Positions 11,046-24,215 are shown, counted from the first letter of the stretch. The stretch: DNA of 64,000 nt from Sphagnum compactum (GCA_965153455.1 OZ234494.1:22010001-22074000), one strand, 5' to 3'. The notes: a model not told the origin generated them from the sequence alone. Made by a program: numbers and translations.

Positions 11046-12269
11046 TGTAGAATTAAAAGTTTTGTTTGTGTTTTAAACATTTTTTTTGGTTTCAATATGT
11101 TTTCATTCTTGAATATCCAAAGTTTGGAGGTGTAATTTAGAGTTCCACAAAAAGTCCAAAATCCAATTGAGGGCTTGACAATGCCTCCCCAACTACCACA
11201 CTTGTATAAATTTAAATTTTTTATTATAGTTGGAATCCAATTGCTATGGATGGGCCTTTTATAATTAATAACCATAATGGTGGGTGAAAACACACTAAGG
11301 GTGGTGAGTCACTTTTGTTCCAAAAAAGTGATGTAGAACAAGTATTATAATACACAGTAAACTAAAATCTTGATGGCATCCTTTAGTTATCCTAAACACA
11401 AGTAAAAAACTTAAAAAATTGCACAACAACATTTTTGAATTTAAAGTTCATTTTGAGTCAAAATTAATTTTGATCCAATGGTTAGATGAAGAGGATTGAA
11501 TAAAATCAATGTACATAAAATATATAACTTATAGTCTTTTAGTAGCCATAGGGCCTCATATTTATGATTCATGAAACATTACCGTACCAAACAAAAGAAA
11601 ATTGAAAAATTAATGCAATGCCCATCTATAAAATCTCCTCCTCTTTGAAATGGTAGTTGTTTATATATATAATGCATTTATTACTATGCGAATGCAAAAA
11701 AACATTTTTTGGAATGGAATTTCATCAAAAAAAATTCAATTTCTAAATTGTCCTAAATTTAATTGATGTATATCCATATCATACACCATTAAAAAAATCA
11801 CCCAAAAATTCCATCCACAACCCTAGTTTTGAAATATATATTCAAAATTTCAAACTTTGTGATGAATATTATTTTGTCATGAATATACTCCATACATTCA
11901 AATTTTTCAATGTTTGTTGAATTTTTCAAAATAATTGATCAGATGAAATCTAAAGCTAATCAAATATACTTAAAACAAGCAAAAATAATTCAAGATGTGA
12001 AGTCCATACATTACCAAAAAAATTAATTATAGAAAGATTAGATGTGTGATTATAATTGTGGGGGGGTTTAATGTGCTTTCACCCTAGTGCTTCTTCATCT
12101 CATGTTCCCTTCCATCATCCCCTCATTATTTTCTCTTGGTAGTTCTAATCCTTCAAATCAAAAAGATGAAAATTTTGTCATGTCTTTAAGAAAATCTAAC
12201 ATACCCCCAAAAGAAGGTTTGCCTACTACCTAATTTAAGCTAGGAGGCAACCAAGAAATTTAAAGACTC
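11046..12269. other. AT-rich intergenic sequence upstream of the transposase remnant
   Basis: No gene is recognised. I looked here for a terminal inverted repeat of the hAT element that follows and could not identify one by eye. Confidence 0.35.
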
Positions 12270-14400
12270 CTAGGTTGTTAAGCTTCCTTGGGCAGAATTG
12301 TGTGTAGGGTCAAATGTCAATTTGCACAGTATTAAATGCAGAATTTGTAATGAGGTGGAAGGAAAGGATAAATTGATGTTTCATAAATGGGATTTTTTTT
12401 GTAAGCATGCAAGCCATAAAAAGGTTGAACAATATGTTGGGACTAATTTAAAGAAAAGGGATTGATATTATTCAAAGGTTTCCAAGCATGCCAAGAATTA
12501 GAAATTGTTTACTTTTCATAGTCATGAATATGTTGTTGCCCAAGTTGCAAATGGCGTTGTTGGAGAAAAGGCACAAAAAATTGTGCAATTTGCAATTGTG
12601 TTGCACCTATTGCAATAAAGATGTCCCAAGTTGGATTATGAGGCATTGAGGCCTTTGTTTCAATTCCTACAAGTGCCAAAAAACAATAAGAAACATTGGA
12701 GTGATAACTTTGGTTGGACAATGGTAGAATTCATGAATCAAAAGGTTTTAAAGGAAACCAAAGCAACAGTGGGGGCTATTCGTTATGTGGCTTTGATGAT
12801 GTTTCTATAATGGTTGTTTGTCCACTACTACATAATGCAAAATTGGGTAAGGACTCCAATTCTCATTTTTTTGGACAAAATGGTCACGGGGTTATGGAAT
12901 GATAATTTGACCAAGGTGATTATGGAGGCTTTGACAATAGATGGTGGTTTGTCAAAAGTCCAAATTGCTCAAAAGTTCATATGCTTTAGGGCTAATGGTG
13001 TTGATGTATTTTAAGGCACTAAAAGCATGGTGTTACAAGGCAAATCAGGGACTACGCTCCTCATTCCATAGGGGTCCATTGTATGGCCCATTGCACCAAT
13101 TTGGTGGTTCAAACCTTGCCAAGATTACTTCTAGTGATTCGCTTTGAAAATCACATTCTTACTTTGTCAACTCACGTAACAGGCATTTAAAGTTCACAAA
13201 ACTTGCAAAGTTCATGCAAACAAAAGGGAATAAAATTCTCCAGAATGTGAAAACCATGTGGATTTCAATGTTGAGCCCTATAAAACGAGTGATGGCAGAA
13301 TACAAAACTTTGTTGGTGAAAATGGCCTTGGACTACTTTACAAATTAACAAACTAAGTTGAATTATGAAAACTTGTGTGACCTCCAAGTTTTGCTTGGGC
13401 TTGCTTGCATCCTACTATTGTTGGAATTTGTTCATGTTCTAATGAAATTTGCACAAATGACGAATATTATTGTGTGTAATCTAGTCATAGTTATTATGTC
13501 AAAGTGACATTTACAAGATGTATTGTGATCAAACCTCCAAGTTTCCAACATATAACTTTTGGGCTTTCAAATCATTGTTGGAGTTCAAGCATGAAAACAT
13601 CCAAATGCAATGGTTATTTGACTTAAATTCCAAAATTCGACATTTGGCTTTAGAAGCAAATGGCCAACATATATGGGCAGTGCATTGAAATTTAGAAACT
13701 AACTTTCTATCATATGTGACAAAAGATGTTTTTGCTGTTGTCAAATCACTAGTGAAAAACTATTGCAAAGGTAATACAACTTTTCCATTTTTTCTTTTAC
13801 TTTTATATATTTTTAAAGATTTCTTATTTGTTGTTTTCATGGGTATGTAATTCCATGATGTGTGTGTGGTTTGACAAGGTTGCAAAAAATTTGATAATAG
13901 AATTGGAAATTATGTTTCTAGCCCATGGTGTCATGGATATTCGTGAGATTATATATCCCCAATACTGGCTGCAACTAGATTGTGATGCATCTTTTGCCAA
14001 ACACCTTGAGGTTTTTAAAACAATTTTTTGTTATGGCAAAATAGACAAGGTGAATGAACAAGAAGTTAAAGTACATGAACTCCTAAATACTAGTGATATT
14101 GATTGCCAACAAGGCATGTTCAAGCTCACAATGAAATCAAATGCAACATCTTGTATGGTTCCTCCTTTTGACATTAATTTTTTAACTTGCACGTGGCGCC
14201 TTATGACAAGATTTCAAATATTGGTTTTTAGCTCCTCTATATATGTGAACTTGGTTGAACTAGCCATGTTATAGATAATAGGTAGTGTGGAGGATGAAAA
14301 ATGTTTTTCAACTTTAGCTTTTATGAGGTCAAAGCTTCATAATAGGCTCATTACTCATTTGCCGATCGTTATGTGCATGTTTAAACAACAATTTTAAGTA
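12270..14400 (+). pseudogene. Decayed hAT-superfamily transposase
   Basis: Conceptual translation with frame changes recovers, in order, a plant hAT-like transposase. Near 12,330-12,420 lies a BED-like zinc-finger segment (CRICNEVEGKDKL...KWDFFCKHASHKK). At 12,810-13,015 lies a catalytic-core stretch (DNLTKVIMEAL...IAQKFICF). At 13,180-13,320 lies a strongly conserved-looking block (KGNKILQNVKTMWISMLSP, IKRVMAEYKTLLVKM). At 13,360-13,490 lies LCDLQVLLGLACIL. A frame at 13,828-14,274 follows (PQYWLQLDCD...MKSNATSCMVPPFDINFL). The end is the hAT C-terminal dimerisation signature (GSVEDEKCFSTLAFMRSKL) near 14,283-14,345. Many stops and several frameshifts interrupt it, so it is not functional. 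Known of the family: cut-and-paste DNA transposition with 8-bp target duplications; I could not locate the ends. A matching fragment lies at 27,930-28,300 on the other strand. Confidence 0.8.
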
Positions 14401-14889
14401 GTGGAGAATAGTACGACATTAATATTGTTATGATGGTTAGAATGCAAGGTGTTTTGTTGAAATTATTGGTTTTGTTCTGCTCAAGGTAGAATATTTTTGG
14501 TTTTTTGTTGTGTTTTTTTGTTTGTTAAATTCAATGACTATTTTGCAAGCCAAAAACTTTTCTAGACTCCAATTGCAATGGATTCTCTTTTTGCATTTTT
14601 TCTAAAGTTATAATTGTTGATTGATTGGAGATCATCACTTATGCTGGAAAGGCCAATTATAGAGGTTCAATTCCTTTGCAAGTGCTTGTGTTTACTACAA
14701 TTGTTGCAAACTTCATTTCACTTCATATGCCCTTCAAATTTGTAATGATTAATCTTCAAGGTCACTTTTGTTTTTGTAGCTTCTTTTATTGTTTCTTTTT
14801 TATTCCAATGATTATATATCCTCTATAAATAATTTATGTAAAATATCTTGTTGATTTCAAAATTTTCATTAGAATGCAAACCTAAGGCA
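14401..14889. other. AT-rich spacer between the transposase remnant and a dispersed repeat
   Basis: Nothing coding is recognised. The 3' end of the hAT element probably lies in this stretch. Confidence 0.35.
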
Positions 14890-15700
14890 TGTCCTTTGTT
14901 CCCAATAAATAAACGAGGGTGGGAGCTTGGGGGTGGAATTAGGGTAAATTCACAAGCAAAAATTCAAAGTGAAATCAACCTACATAAACCAAGGAAGGGC
15001 ATTTAATGCAAGTTGGAGCCAAAATGGTGCATGCATAAATCATGGGCGAACCAAATTCACAATGTACACACCACAATTAGGACTTGGAAAAGAACTACTA
15101 CCTTTTTTCCTATATTATATTACGTGATTAATGGTGGGGACTACATCAAAGTAGCAAAAATTCCTAAAATTTTTCCTAAAAAGGAGTCCCAAAAATTTAT
15201 ACTTTTGCCCAAGTTATGAATTTCATTATTTTATGGGTTCATAATTCTTGCATTTGAACTCCAATTGAATTGTTTTCAAGGGATTGTTATAGCCCTTAAA
15301 GAGACCTTTCCAATGCCATATCACATGTGCTCAAATTCAAAGGTCATTTAACCCCTATTTCTCATGTTTTAATGTTTGAAAATCAAGTTTCTAATTTGAC
15401 TCCCAACCTTTCTTTTGGCCATAACTTTTATCTCATAACTTCAATTGGAAAATGAGAACCCATTTTTGACATGTACAATTTTAGAAATTTTTGATAGTAT
15501 ATTGGAGACCCTATTTGAACCAAGTTTATTACCTAGTACTTACACATTTGTTACAAAAATTCAAAACTCTTGAAGGATTATAATTCTCAAGGTGTTTCTC
15601 ACTTGGAATTTCTTTGGATTCCCTTCCTTGCACTGTCGCACACTTGTGGGAGCGTGATTGAATACTAAGATGTGAATGTGGTTGAGTATCAAAACATTAT
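14890..15700 (+). mobile_element. Dispersed repeat family, copy 1
   Basis: This segment of about 0.8 kb is recognisably related to 27,120-27,900 (same strand) and to 46,490-47,090 (opposite strand). Shared landmarks in order are AAAGTGAAATCAA, AAGTTGGAGCCAAAATGGTG, TGGTGGGGACT, GGGATTGTTATAGCCCTT, AATTTGACTCCCAACCTTTC and TTTTGGCCATAACTTTT. There is no long open frame and no recognised protein. It may be a non-autonomous element or an LTR-like fragment; termini and target-site duplications were not identified. Confidence 0.65.
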
Positions 15701-18519
15701 TTAAACATGCTCCCATTTTATGCTTTAACCTTGGTTGCAAGCCCAAGGCTAGAATTACAAAAGTTAGTTTTTGGGTGGTGGCATTATGCATGTTTATCCC
15801 ATTATTAATATGCTCATGTATGATGTGGCATTGCAGATTAAGGTGCTAAAAATAAATATCATTTCTCACCAATATTGGAGACAAATCAAACAAATTTTGC
15901 AACTTCAAAACATTATAACTATTTTGGTAATCTTAAATAAAAACAACATTATAAAAACAACAAGTATAAAAAATTACTTGCAGAGGAAATAAACAATTCC
16001 TAAGCCTTTTTAATAGGCTTCATATTTTTTACTTTTATGAATGTTTCCCAAGAGCCTAGTGACACTCTTTTGATGTGTCCTTGGACACACCATAACGATT
16101 TTCCACATGAATTTTCAATTAATGTTTGTTGAATGCCCATAGATAGATCAAAGGTGGCACAAATAATCTCCAAAAACATTGTTTGGAAGTAAGTAGTGTA
16201 ATTGGGGTTCACATAACTTGTACGTTATATAATCATCAATTGGGGGAGAATTACACTTACAATTCAAAATTTTGGACACATGGCAACGTTGTTTATTAAT
16301 TGTAACAAGTACTCCACATGAATATTCATAAGGCAATTAAAGAAGTACCACACAAAACTAACAAATTGGTCATCATGCCATTTATTCATTATAATTTTTA
16401 TTCCAAAACTTTATAGCGCACTACTATAAATCATTTTGAACACATAAGGTAAATCAATGTCATAGCCCCAAAAAAAGGTGAAATCACAATAAAGGGGACG
16501 ATTTGGACTATCATAATGGTAATTATTTTGGATTGTAGATGAACACAAAATGTAAAACCATGTGCAACACTAACATTATCAAATTTTAATTATCCATGTT
16601 GCAATAAAATTTAATGAAAATCATATTTAAAAATATGGATGAATTTTAAGAAAAGAATTGATTCACAATGGACTTTTGAGATGATGACATTAAGTTTGTC
16701 ACACAAATAAAATGAAAAATGTGGACATAATAAGTATGTCATAATAATTTCAAAATAAAAATTGAAAAATAAACCACCATAAAATGAAAAACTTAAAAAT
16801 ATGATGGATTGAAAATTTCTTACTTTAAAAATTCAAAAATGCAATATTTTCATCATGTTTTAATCATTTATATTCAATTTCACATTGAAATATTCAAATT
16901 TCCATATAAGTTGTTGGACCAATCACATGTCTAATGATATTTAAAAAGTGGCCTACCAACACTTTTAATCAAAAGCACATGGGAGAATTATAATATTTAT
17001 AATTTGATAATTATTATAGTTTCAGAAATTTTAATAAGTGTAAGATGTAAAGTTTCAAAATGTCAAAAGTGGGTCACCTAATCATGCCTTTAACTAAAAA
17101 AAATATTGATAAATGTTTTTTTATTTGGATTTTTGTCCATTTCAATTCATTTTAGTGGGTTGTCTATAATTCTATTGGGGCCAATAGAACTACCAAAAGA
17201 TTTACATAGGTGTTATTAATCAATGCCTTGATTTGAACATAAATTATTTTTGGAAATAAGAAGATATCATGTGCGCTTTTAGGGAAACTAGAAATTTGTA
17301 TGCAATATATCATCTTCTTGATTATAATTGATGTATTTTTTACGTTTAGAAATTTTTTCAATTCAAATCAACTTTATATTCAATTCAAAAAGCTCACATG
17401 TAATATTTTCCACAAATTGTTTTGCAAAAAGTTGCAACAAACAATATTTTTGGGTCATTTTAGCAAACTAACTCTCTGAAACACAAACCAAAAGCTCAAC
17501 ACAAGAGTGTTGAAGCTTATGGTTCAACCTAGTTGTAATGAGAGAGGGTTTTCAAAATCATGCAAAGATGTTAGTTCAAGGTGACCAAGAGTGGCATGTT
17601 ATTCCTCAATGTGGATCCCTTCGTTAGTGAACTCGCGAGTAGCTGAATGTGGAGGGCGCTTCAAGGTGGGGAGTTCTTATTGGAATTCATCCCATTTGTT
17701 ACCATTCTTGCTATGAAACTTAAAAACACATTTTCCATGCAATCTACTTGAAAGGAATGCAAACTCAACCTTGGCACATTCTATGCACCCACTAAAATAC
17801 AACTCCCAACAAAGTGACGTTATTATGAAAATAGAATCTTGATCAATTTTTGAAACAAAAATCATCCACCAAAGTTTTGCGAGAATCTTCAAAATGGGTG
17901 CTTGAAAATTGACTCAACCACATTCAACTCTTAATGCAATTGTTGAGGTGGACCACCATATGAAGGATTATGGAAAATCCTCTCTATACCAATTCCTTGT
18001 ATACTCATCACTAGAATTAGCGAAAGAGACTTACACACCAAACTTGAGTGGATTTACTAATGTTAGGAATCATAGTCGGGGCCTTATTGTTAAAACAATC
18101 ATCTGGATTTTTTTTGAGAATAGATATATTCCCATCAAAAAATGACAAATGACAATCAAAGGCAAATTACAATGGAAAACAGTCTGAGCTTTGACACCCA
18201 AAGATCATTAACCACACTGGTAGTATGGCTTTGTAGAAAGAATTCAACCACACAGAAACACCTGTGAGAGAAGTAGAACTGGCTGCACAAATAAGTCTCC
18301 AGTATAATCAGGAACTTCCAAACAGCACAAAGACACAAACGGAAAATGTGGATCACACTTTCAAACCTACAGAAAATCACAGAACAAAAACCCTAAATCT
18401 GAAAGATTTCAGAAAGGTTTCAAAGCTTTGCAAAAGTCACAGCTAGCAATCCTTGTGGATGGGTTATAGCAGAACAAGAGCTCTCTTAAAGAGGATGGAA
18501 TCCTTTTTTATCTCATTGA
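15701..18519. other. AT-rich intergenic region downstream of the histidine kinase
   Basis: Open frames are short and overlapping, and none resembles a known family. The last few hundred bases (about 18,160-18,519) are less AT-rich and probably include the 3' untranslated region of the minus-strand kinase gene that ends at 18,520. I saw no clear polyadenylation signal that I would commit to. Confidence 0.35.
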
Positions 18520-21500
18520 TCATAGCAATAAATCTGTACCTGCTGTCATGCAACAAGTTTCTTGTCCAACCCATCTGTCCAATGCTCTTTGTAAAATTGC
18601 TTTTGTGACAGGTTTGCTAATGTAATCATCCATGCCTGAAGCAATGCACTTATCAACCTCCCCTTCTGATGTAGCTGCAGTCAGCGCGACAATTGGCACT
18701 GTATGTGAAGCATGATTTTCCTGCCGCAACAAACGGGCTGTCTCAAAGCCATCCATACCCTGTAAATTTCAAACTACGCTTAGGGTCACAGTACTTCCAT
18801 GCTACTACATTGGACTTGTACATATCCAGAAAATTCCACAAGGTTTACAGTGTCTTGCAAGTAGAAATTTTTGAGGAACTCTGGACATTTTTCAAAAACC
18901 ATAAGTTTCAAACTTGTGCATTCTGCAGAGAGTTGAATGGGTAAAATATGCGATACGGGGTTTTGGGCAGAAAGAGGAGTGACATTTTCTGTAAGTATTA
19001 CCGGCATATGACAGTCCATGAATATGATGTCATAAGTACTTGGACACTCCAGGATACTAAGGGCCTCAATACCATTGCAGGCAACAGTGACAGTGCACCC
19101 GAGAGTGTTGAGCAACCTGACAGCAACCATCTGATTCACTTTGTTGTCCTCCTGCAGATGGATCCACGTCACAGTTGGGTACCAAAAAAAAGAGCTCCAA
19201 AAACTGAGCTTTAACTGAAGCACCAAAGCATTGTTTAAAGACTTGTTTAATGCATTCTTCCAATGTCGTAAGGTACAGTGATTTGGAGTGGAACAAATCT
19301 GAACTGCTGTCTTTGAACTTGATTGGAATCACTGCCTTGAAGACAGCTAGACCCATCTAAGTGGCTGTACCATCAAAATCTTCACTCATGGGCTTGATGG
19401 TTATGGATCTGGATCAGGCACTATGACACAGTCCCATCACTAAAGCACAGAAACCTTACCACAAGAAGCACCCTTGACTTGGGAACTGTTGACTGAGATG
19501 CTGATGTCAGGGACCTTGGACTATCTTCTCCCTTCACTGCTTCCTTCCCGTTTGCTAGACCACACATTGCACTGTATGTTAACAACTTTAGAGTATCTGT
19601 TTGCAAAAGTGAAAGAACCGTGTTTTGTTCTGGCTGACCTGATGAGCAAATCGGCAATCAACAAAGTTTGAGGGGATAATCTCTTTTGTGGGATTTACAG
19701 AAAAGCAAACAAGGATTAGGAAATGGACCAAAGTGCAGGTTTTGGAGTTTACCTGTATTCAAGGTGCAATGTGGCAAGGCCAATGTAGTAGGAATGCCTG
19801 CTAAAGCAACAGCCAAGGCATTCCTCAAATAAGCCTGGCGAGGAGGACGGTTGAAGCATGCACAACATCCAAGCTCAGCCAGCACTGGTTGTGAGGGAAG
19901 GCTTTGTCCCACATGACCCAACATGATGAGTTGTGGTCCTTTCAATGCTGGTAGCTCTGCTCTTGCCTGCTCCATCTCTTGGCCAAAGTTCTCAACTATT
20001 GTGCTGTCCACAATTGCAACTGCAAGTCAAATCCACAAAACCAATTCTTCAGCCCCCCATCGTCCTTTCTTTCTCCTCCTAAACAAGTCAGAACACCATT
20101 CTTTATGAAGGGAAACAAAAACACCGGCACCACCAGCAGAAACTGAAAGATGTTTTGTTGTCAATCTCATTTTGTTGATCAGATTGTCCCAATTCATATC
20201 ATGTAGATTGCCAGGAGAAAGGTCGGTCTTCTGGGAGCATCTCTCTTACTGTGGATAGGTTGATTCACATGGGTTGACTGCTTGAGAATGGTAACCGCCT
20301 CACTAACATTGTTGCAAGCTCGAGACTCCATCCCCCATGCACGTATCTGTTCACACACCACTTCTTTGGTCATTTCATGGTGGTCAACCACCAAGACCCG
20401 TCTTTGCTCAGCAAACTTGGGAAGTCTGTCAGCTTTTGCAACACTGTTAGGCTCCTCCTCATGGGCTTCTTCATTGCACAGGTCATTAGTAGGAGCCCTA
20501 TGACCTTGCTCAGCTGATGGATCCAGCTCCAGTGGTATGATGAAAGTGAACTTTGAGCCTATACCTTCTGTGCTTTCTACTCCAATTGATCCTCCCATGA
20601 GCTCCACCTGCAATCCGGCATAGACATGCCCTTATAGCAGCAAAAATTTGATGTCATTAATGCAGAGCATCTGAAAAGAAGTGGGGTGTAGTTGAACTGA
20701 TGGTGACAGATTTGTGATTCAGAATGTTCTTGGGACATACCAGTTTCTTTGAGACTGCTAAGCCAAGGCCCGTGCCTCCATATGTTCCAGTTGTACTGCA
20801 CTGTGTGAATTTCTCAAAGAGCAAACCCAATGTATCTGCTGGAATGCTGCCAAATTGGTACATGCACCTCACCTCATGAAATGCTCAGATTTGCTCAAGG
20901 ACAAGTTATGCATATGCTCATCTATAGGTAGACACCCTCAAAGGCATTTTAGCAACAAGAGATGTAACTGCCATAACACCTGTATCTATCACATGTGTCC
21001 ATTTCAAGCAAACCCAAGACATAAAAAGCATGTAAACCATAAACCCTTCCGAGGAAAGAGCAGGAAGATTGTACCCAATGCCTGTATCAATCACAGAGAA
21101 GCAAAACCACTGCAACATTTGATGAGGCATTTGGATAGGACTCAGTTGCTCTTCTTCACCACAATGGCTGCTGCTCTTGTTGAATTCCTCAGGAAAGAAG
21201 ACTCTATCAGATATTTCTTTCTGGTCTGACATGTCAACGGGTAGTCTAGCATTATTACACCCATGATCAATTCTACTATGATTATTGGCCTGGGTTTCAC
21301 AAACACCAGAAATTGGTTCTGACTTTTTGCTGAGGACATCTTTCTTCCTCTTCTTATAACTTGCATATGGCAGTTTAAGTGGCATTTCACTTGATGCAAA
21401 ATCGTGGCAAATCTGTTGCATTATTGTGCCATCTTGAGTCCCCTCAGTAACATCACCTGTGTCACCACCAACCTTGTTTCTGGTTGTACATTCTATGTTC

Positions 21501-24215
21501 TCAGAGAGAGACATTTGAGTCCTGATATTTTCCACAGAGAAGTCATATCTTTCCTGTCCTCCATTGCCTAAAGTATGAACACACATAGTGTCTGGTGCAG
21601 TGATAGCTGTGGACCTGTTCAGTCCATTTTCTAACATTCTCTTTTCTGCGTTTTGTGGGTGCTTCTCTTCAGCCATGACAGAAATGGTCCCAGTAGTCAT
21701 GGCAGTTGCTGCTGCAGTGGGCTTTAATATGCATTGAGCACACTCTTTTTGTCCAAGGAAGAACTCCTGGTGACATGTACTGCAAACAATGGAGACATCT
21801 ACTGCAATGTACCCTTTGTGAGTGAATTTGCATGCGTTTCCTACCAAGTTTATGAGGACCTGCGACATTGCACAAGCACCAAGCAACCCACTTCTGGTAA
21901 GCTTACCTTATGCCTAACACAAACTTGCACTCACTTCTTGATTCTCCACAAGCTTTCATCATATCACAGAATGTTCACATGATGGAAAAATGAAGCCAAA
22001 CCTGTCTCAATCGGACTGCATCCACAAAGACAGCAGAAAGAGCAGACCGGTAATGAACCACCATCTCAACTCCTTCTGCCTCTCCACGAAGTGCCAGCAA
22101 GCTCCCCACGTCTTCAACCAGATTCCGCAAGTTGCAAGGTACTGGAGTTAAGTTGAGCTTTCCTGCATCTATTTTGGACAAATCCAATATGTCGTTGATG
22201 ATTGACAGCAAGCATTCTCCAGAGATGCGGATTGTTTCCAGACACTCTTGCTGTTCAGGTGTGGAAGCTGTGTCAAGGAGAATGGATGCCATGCCAATCA
22301 CCCCATTCAGCGGAGTTCGAATCTCATGGCTCATAACCTGCCAGAAAATTTTGCAAACAAAGTCATGACACATTGGTTTATTGGAGAAGAAGGAATGAAA
22401 CCACCAGGTCTGCTGCCCTCATGTGTGATTACCAAGCTAAAAGCTGAAGAAGACTACAGCATACTGATCGCCATCTCTTCTTCTTATACACCAAAGTCCC
22501 AGTTTTGGTTTACACACTGTTAACATCCTTGAAGATTGAAACACTCGTCTCTAGATGAAAAGAAAAAAGTTGAGTGCACAGTGAGATGATGCTCACTGCA
22601 AGAAATTCAGATCTGGCTTTTGCTGCAGTCTCAGCTTTGTCGCGGGCATCTGCAAGGTTAGCGATGAGTCGAGCTTGTTCCTCTTCCCAATTCCTGCGTT
22701 CAGTGATGTTGGTGATGGAGCCAGCCATCCGAATTGCAGTTCCATTCCAATCCCAGAGTGCTTGACCCCGCATGCGAAACCACAGGTATGTGCCATTTTT
22801 CATTTGTAGAGGTGTTTCAACCTCAAAAGGATGAGAATCGAGTCCATGGGCCGAGAGATATTCTCTCAAGGATGTTATTACTGCATCTACAAAATCAGAT
22901 CACAGATGCGCAATTTCTCTCTGAGAAGCTGCAAAGCTCAAGAGGCAGGGCTCCCCCAGCCACCAAACCCAACTCCTCTTTTTGACCTAGACAAAGGAAC
23001 AAAAGCAGTGCAACCTCACACAATGTCAGTGAGGACTGCAATTTTGTGGTCATAGATAGATTCATTGTGAATGACTTCTTATCTGATACAATGCAAAAAG
23101 ACAGAGAGAGGATGATGCAGTCAGGATGCTGAATCTCAAGGGTTTAGGGTTTAGGCTGGATGATGAAAACAAACTATGATGCTCAGGATGGATGCGTGAT
23201 TCGAAAACAGAAAAACTCCCATTGGATTCTTCAGCTTCCATTCCCAGCATTTGCATGTAGCGTTGTGAGTAGAAAACCTTATCGGTCACCATATCCCAAT
23301 CCCATAGTCCATCATGTGAGCCTTGCATTGCCAGCAGGAACCGCTCCTCACTCTGCCTCAATGACTCCTCTGCTTCTTTCCGCCATGATATATCTTCTAG
23401 AATGCCTACAAAACTGCCCCAATTTTTTTAAAAAAAACTGTTGGACAATCAACACTCGTTGCTGGAGAAATTGCAACAATGAACAGCCCACAAGTCCAAT
23501 TCTGCAAACAAGAAGAAAAAAACAAGTTTGTGCAAAATTGTTGTTGCTGGAGAAAAAGTGTGATCATGGATGAGTGTGTGTCTTACGTGCCAACTCCAGA
23601 GAAGCCAGACATGTCGACAGGCTGGCAGTTGGCCCAAATGAAGGACCCATCTCTGTGCATCAGTCTGAACTCACATTGGATCTCATGCCTATTCTCCATC
23701 TCACTGTTCCTTGAGTACAGCCTCAATGCTTGAGACCACACACTCTGCCAACAAATTCCCAAAACCAACAACAATTGGTGATGATGATGAAGAAGATCAA
23801 CAACGAGATGCAGTGATGGGGAAGAAGATCAAGAACACGATGGAGTGACGGGGAAGAAGATCAGCAACAACATGCAGTGATGGTGAAGAAGTTCAACAAA
23901 AACTACCAACATGACCGAGTGATGGGGAGGAAGATGAACAACAAGCAACAAAAGCTACAGCAGCAGCAGCATCTTCTTTCAACAAAGAATCTTATTAGAG
24001 AGCTCAAGGATAAATGCAACTTGGGGAGAAAGGATTTTTGGTGTGCTTTGTGATTTTACTGGCAAATCCTCGGGGTGAATGCAAGAGGTCCAGCCAAGTC
24101 CCAGAAGCTCTTCCCTGGTGCATCCTGTCATCTCTTGGTAAGCTTTGTTGGTGTAAATGTTCTTGGCTTCTTCATCGCAGATGAACACTCCTCTTTCTTG
24201 ATAAGACTTGCCCAT
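18520..24215 (-). CDS. Hybrid PAS-histidine kinase with pseudo-receiver and receiver
   Basis: Soluble hybrid sensor kinase, likely a His-Asp phosphorelay input. I could join 12 exons, all GT-AG and in phase, into 1087 residues: 24215-24060, 23744-23587, 23413-23175, 22886-22597, 22337-22002, 21859-21075, 20846-20741, 20607-20250, 20019-19753, 19638-19460, 19151-19002 and 18759-18520. Two PAS-PAC units (about 1-125 and 125-260) precede a short coiled segment, and no membrane helix is visible. HisKA has [12 protein letters not shown] with His285. ATPase motifs are N-box NLVGNACKF (about 397-405), DTGIG (651-655) and GTGLGL (679-684). The N-box to G1 interval is unusually long and holds C419, C422, C433 and C436. 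A degenerate receiver (about 760-880) keeps D765 and D814 but has Arg867 where Lys is usual. The final receiver is intact: E959, D960, phospho-acceptor D1004, T1035, K1057. The layout resembles bryophyte PHK kinases. The start is provisional: the first PAS seems about 15 residues short, so an upstream exon may exist. The exon 9/10 join is the least certain. Confidence 0.88.
23776..23945. repeat. Intronic tandem repeat, about 32-42 bp unit
   Basis: In the first recognised intron of the histidine kinase (23,745-24,059), units of GAAGAAGATCAACAAC...ATGCAGTGATGGGG recur about four to five times on the plus strand, followed by a CAG run. The translation is repetitive and the frames break, so I treat it as non-coding. 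Confidence 0.65.

Noticed and set aside
13828-14274. A 148-codon open frame as an independent gene
   Set aside because: Its translation is an internal segment of the hAT transposase and the flanks continue the same protein with stops, so it is part of the pseudogene.
14890-15700. An LTR retrotransposon
   Set aside because: I looked for gag, protease, reverse transcriptase or integrase motifs, a primer-binding site and paired LTRs between the copies, and recognised none. Kept only as an unclassified dispersed repeat.
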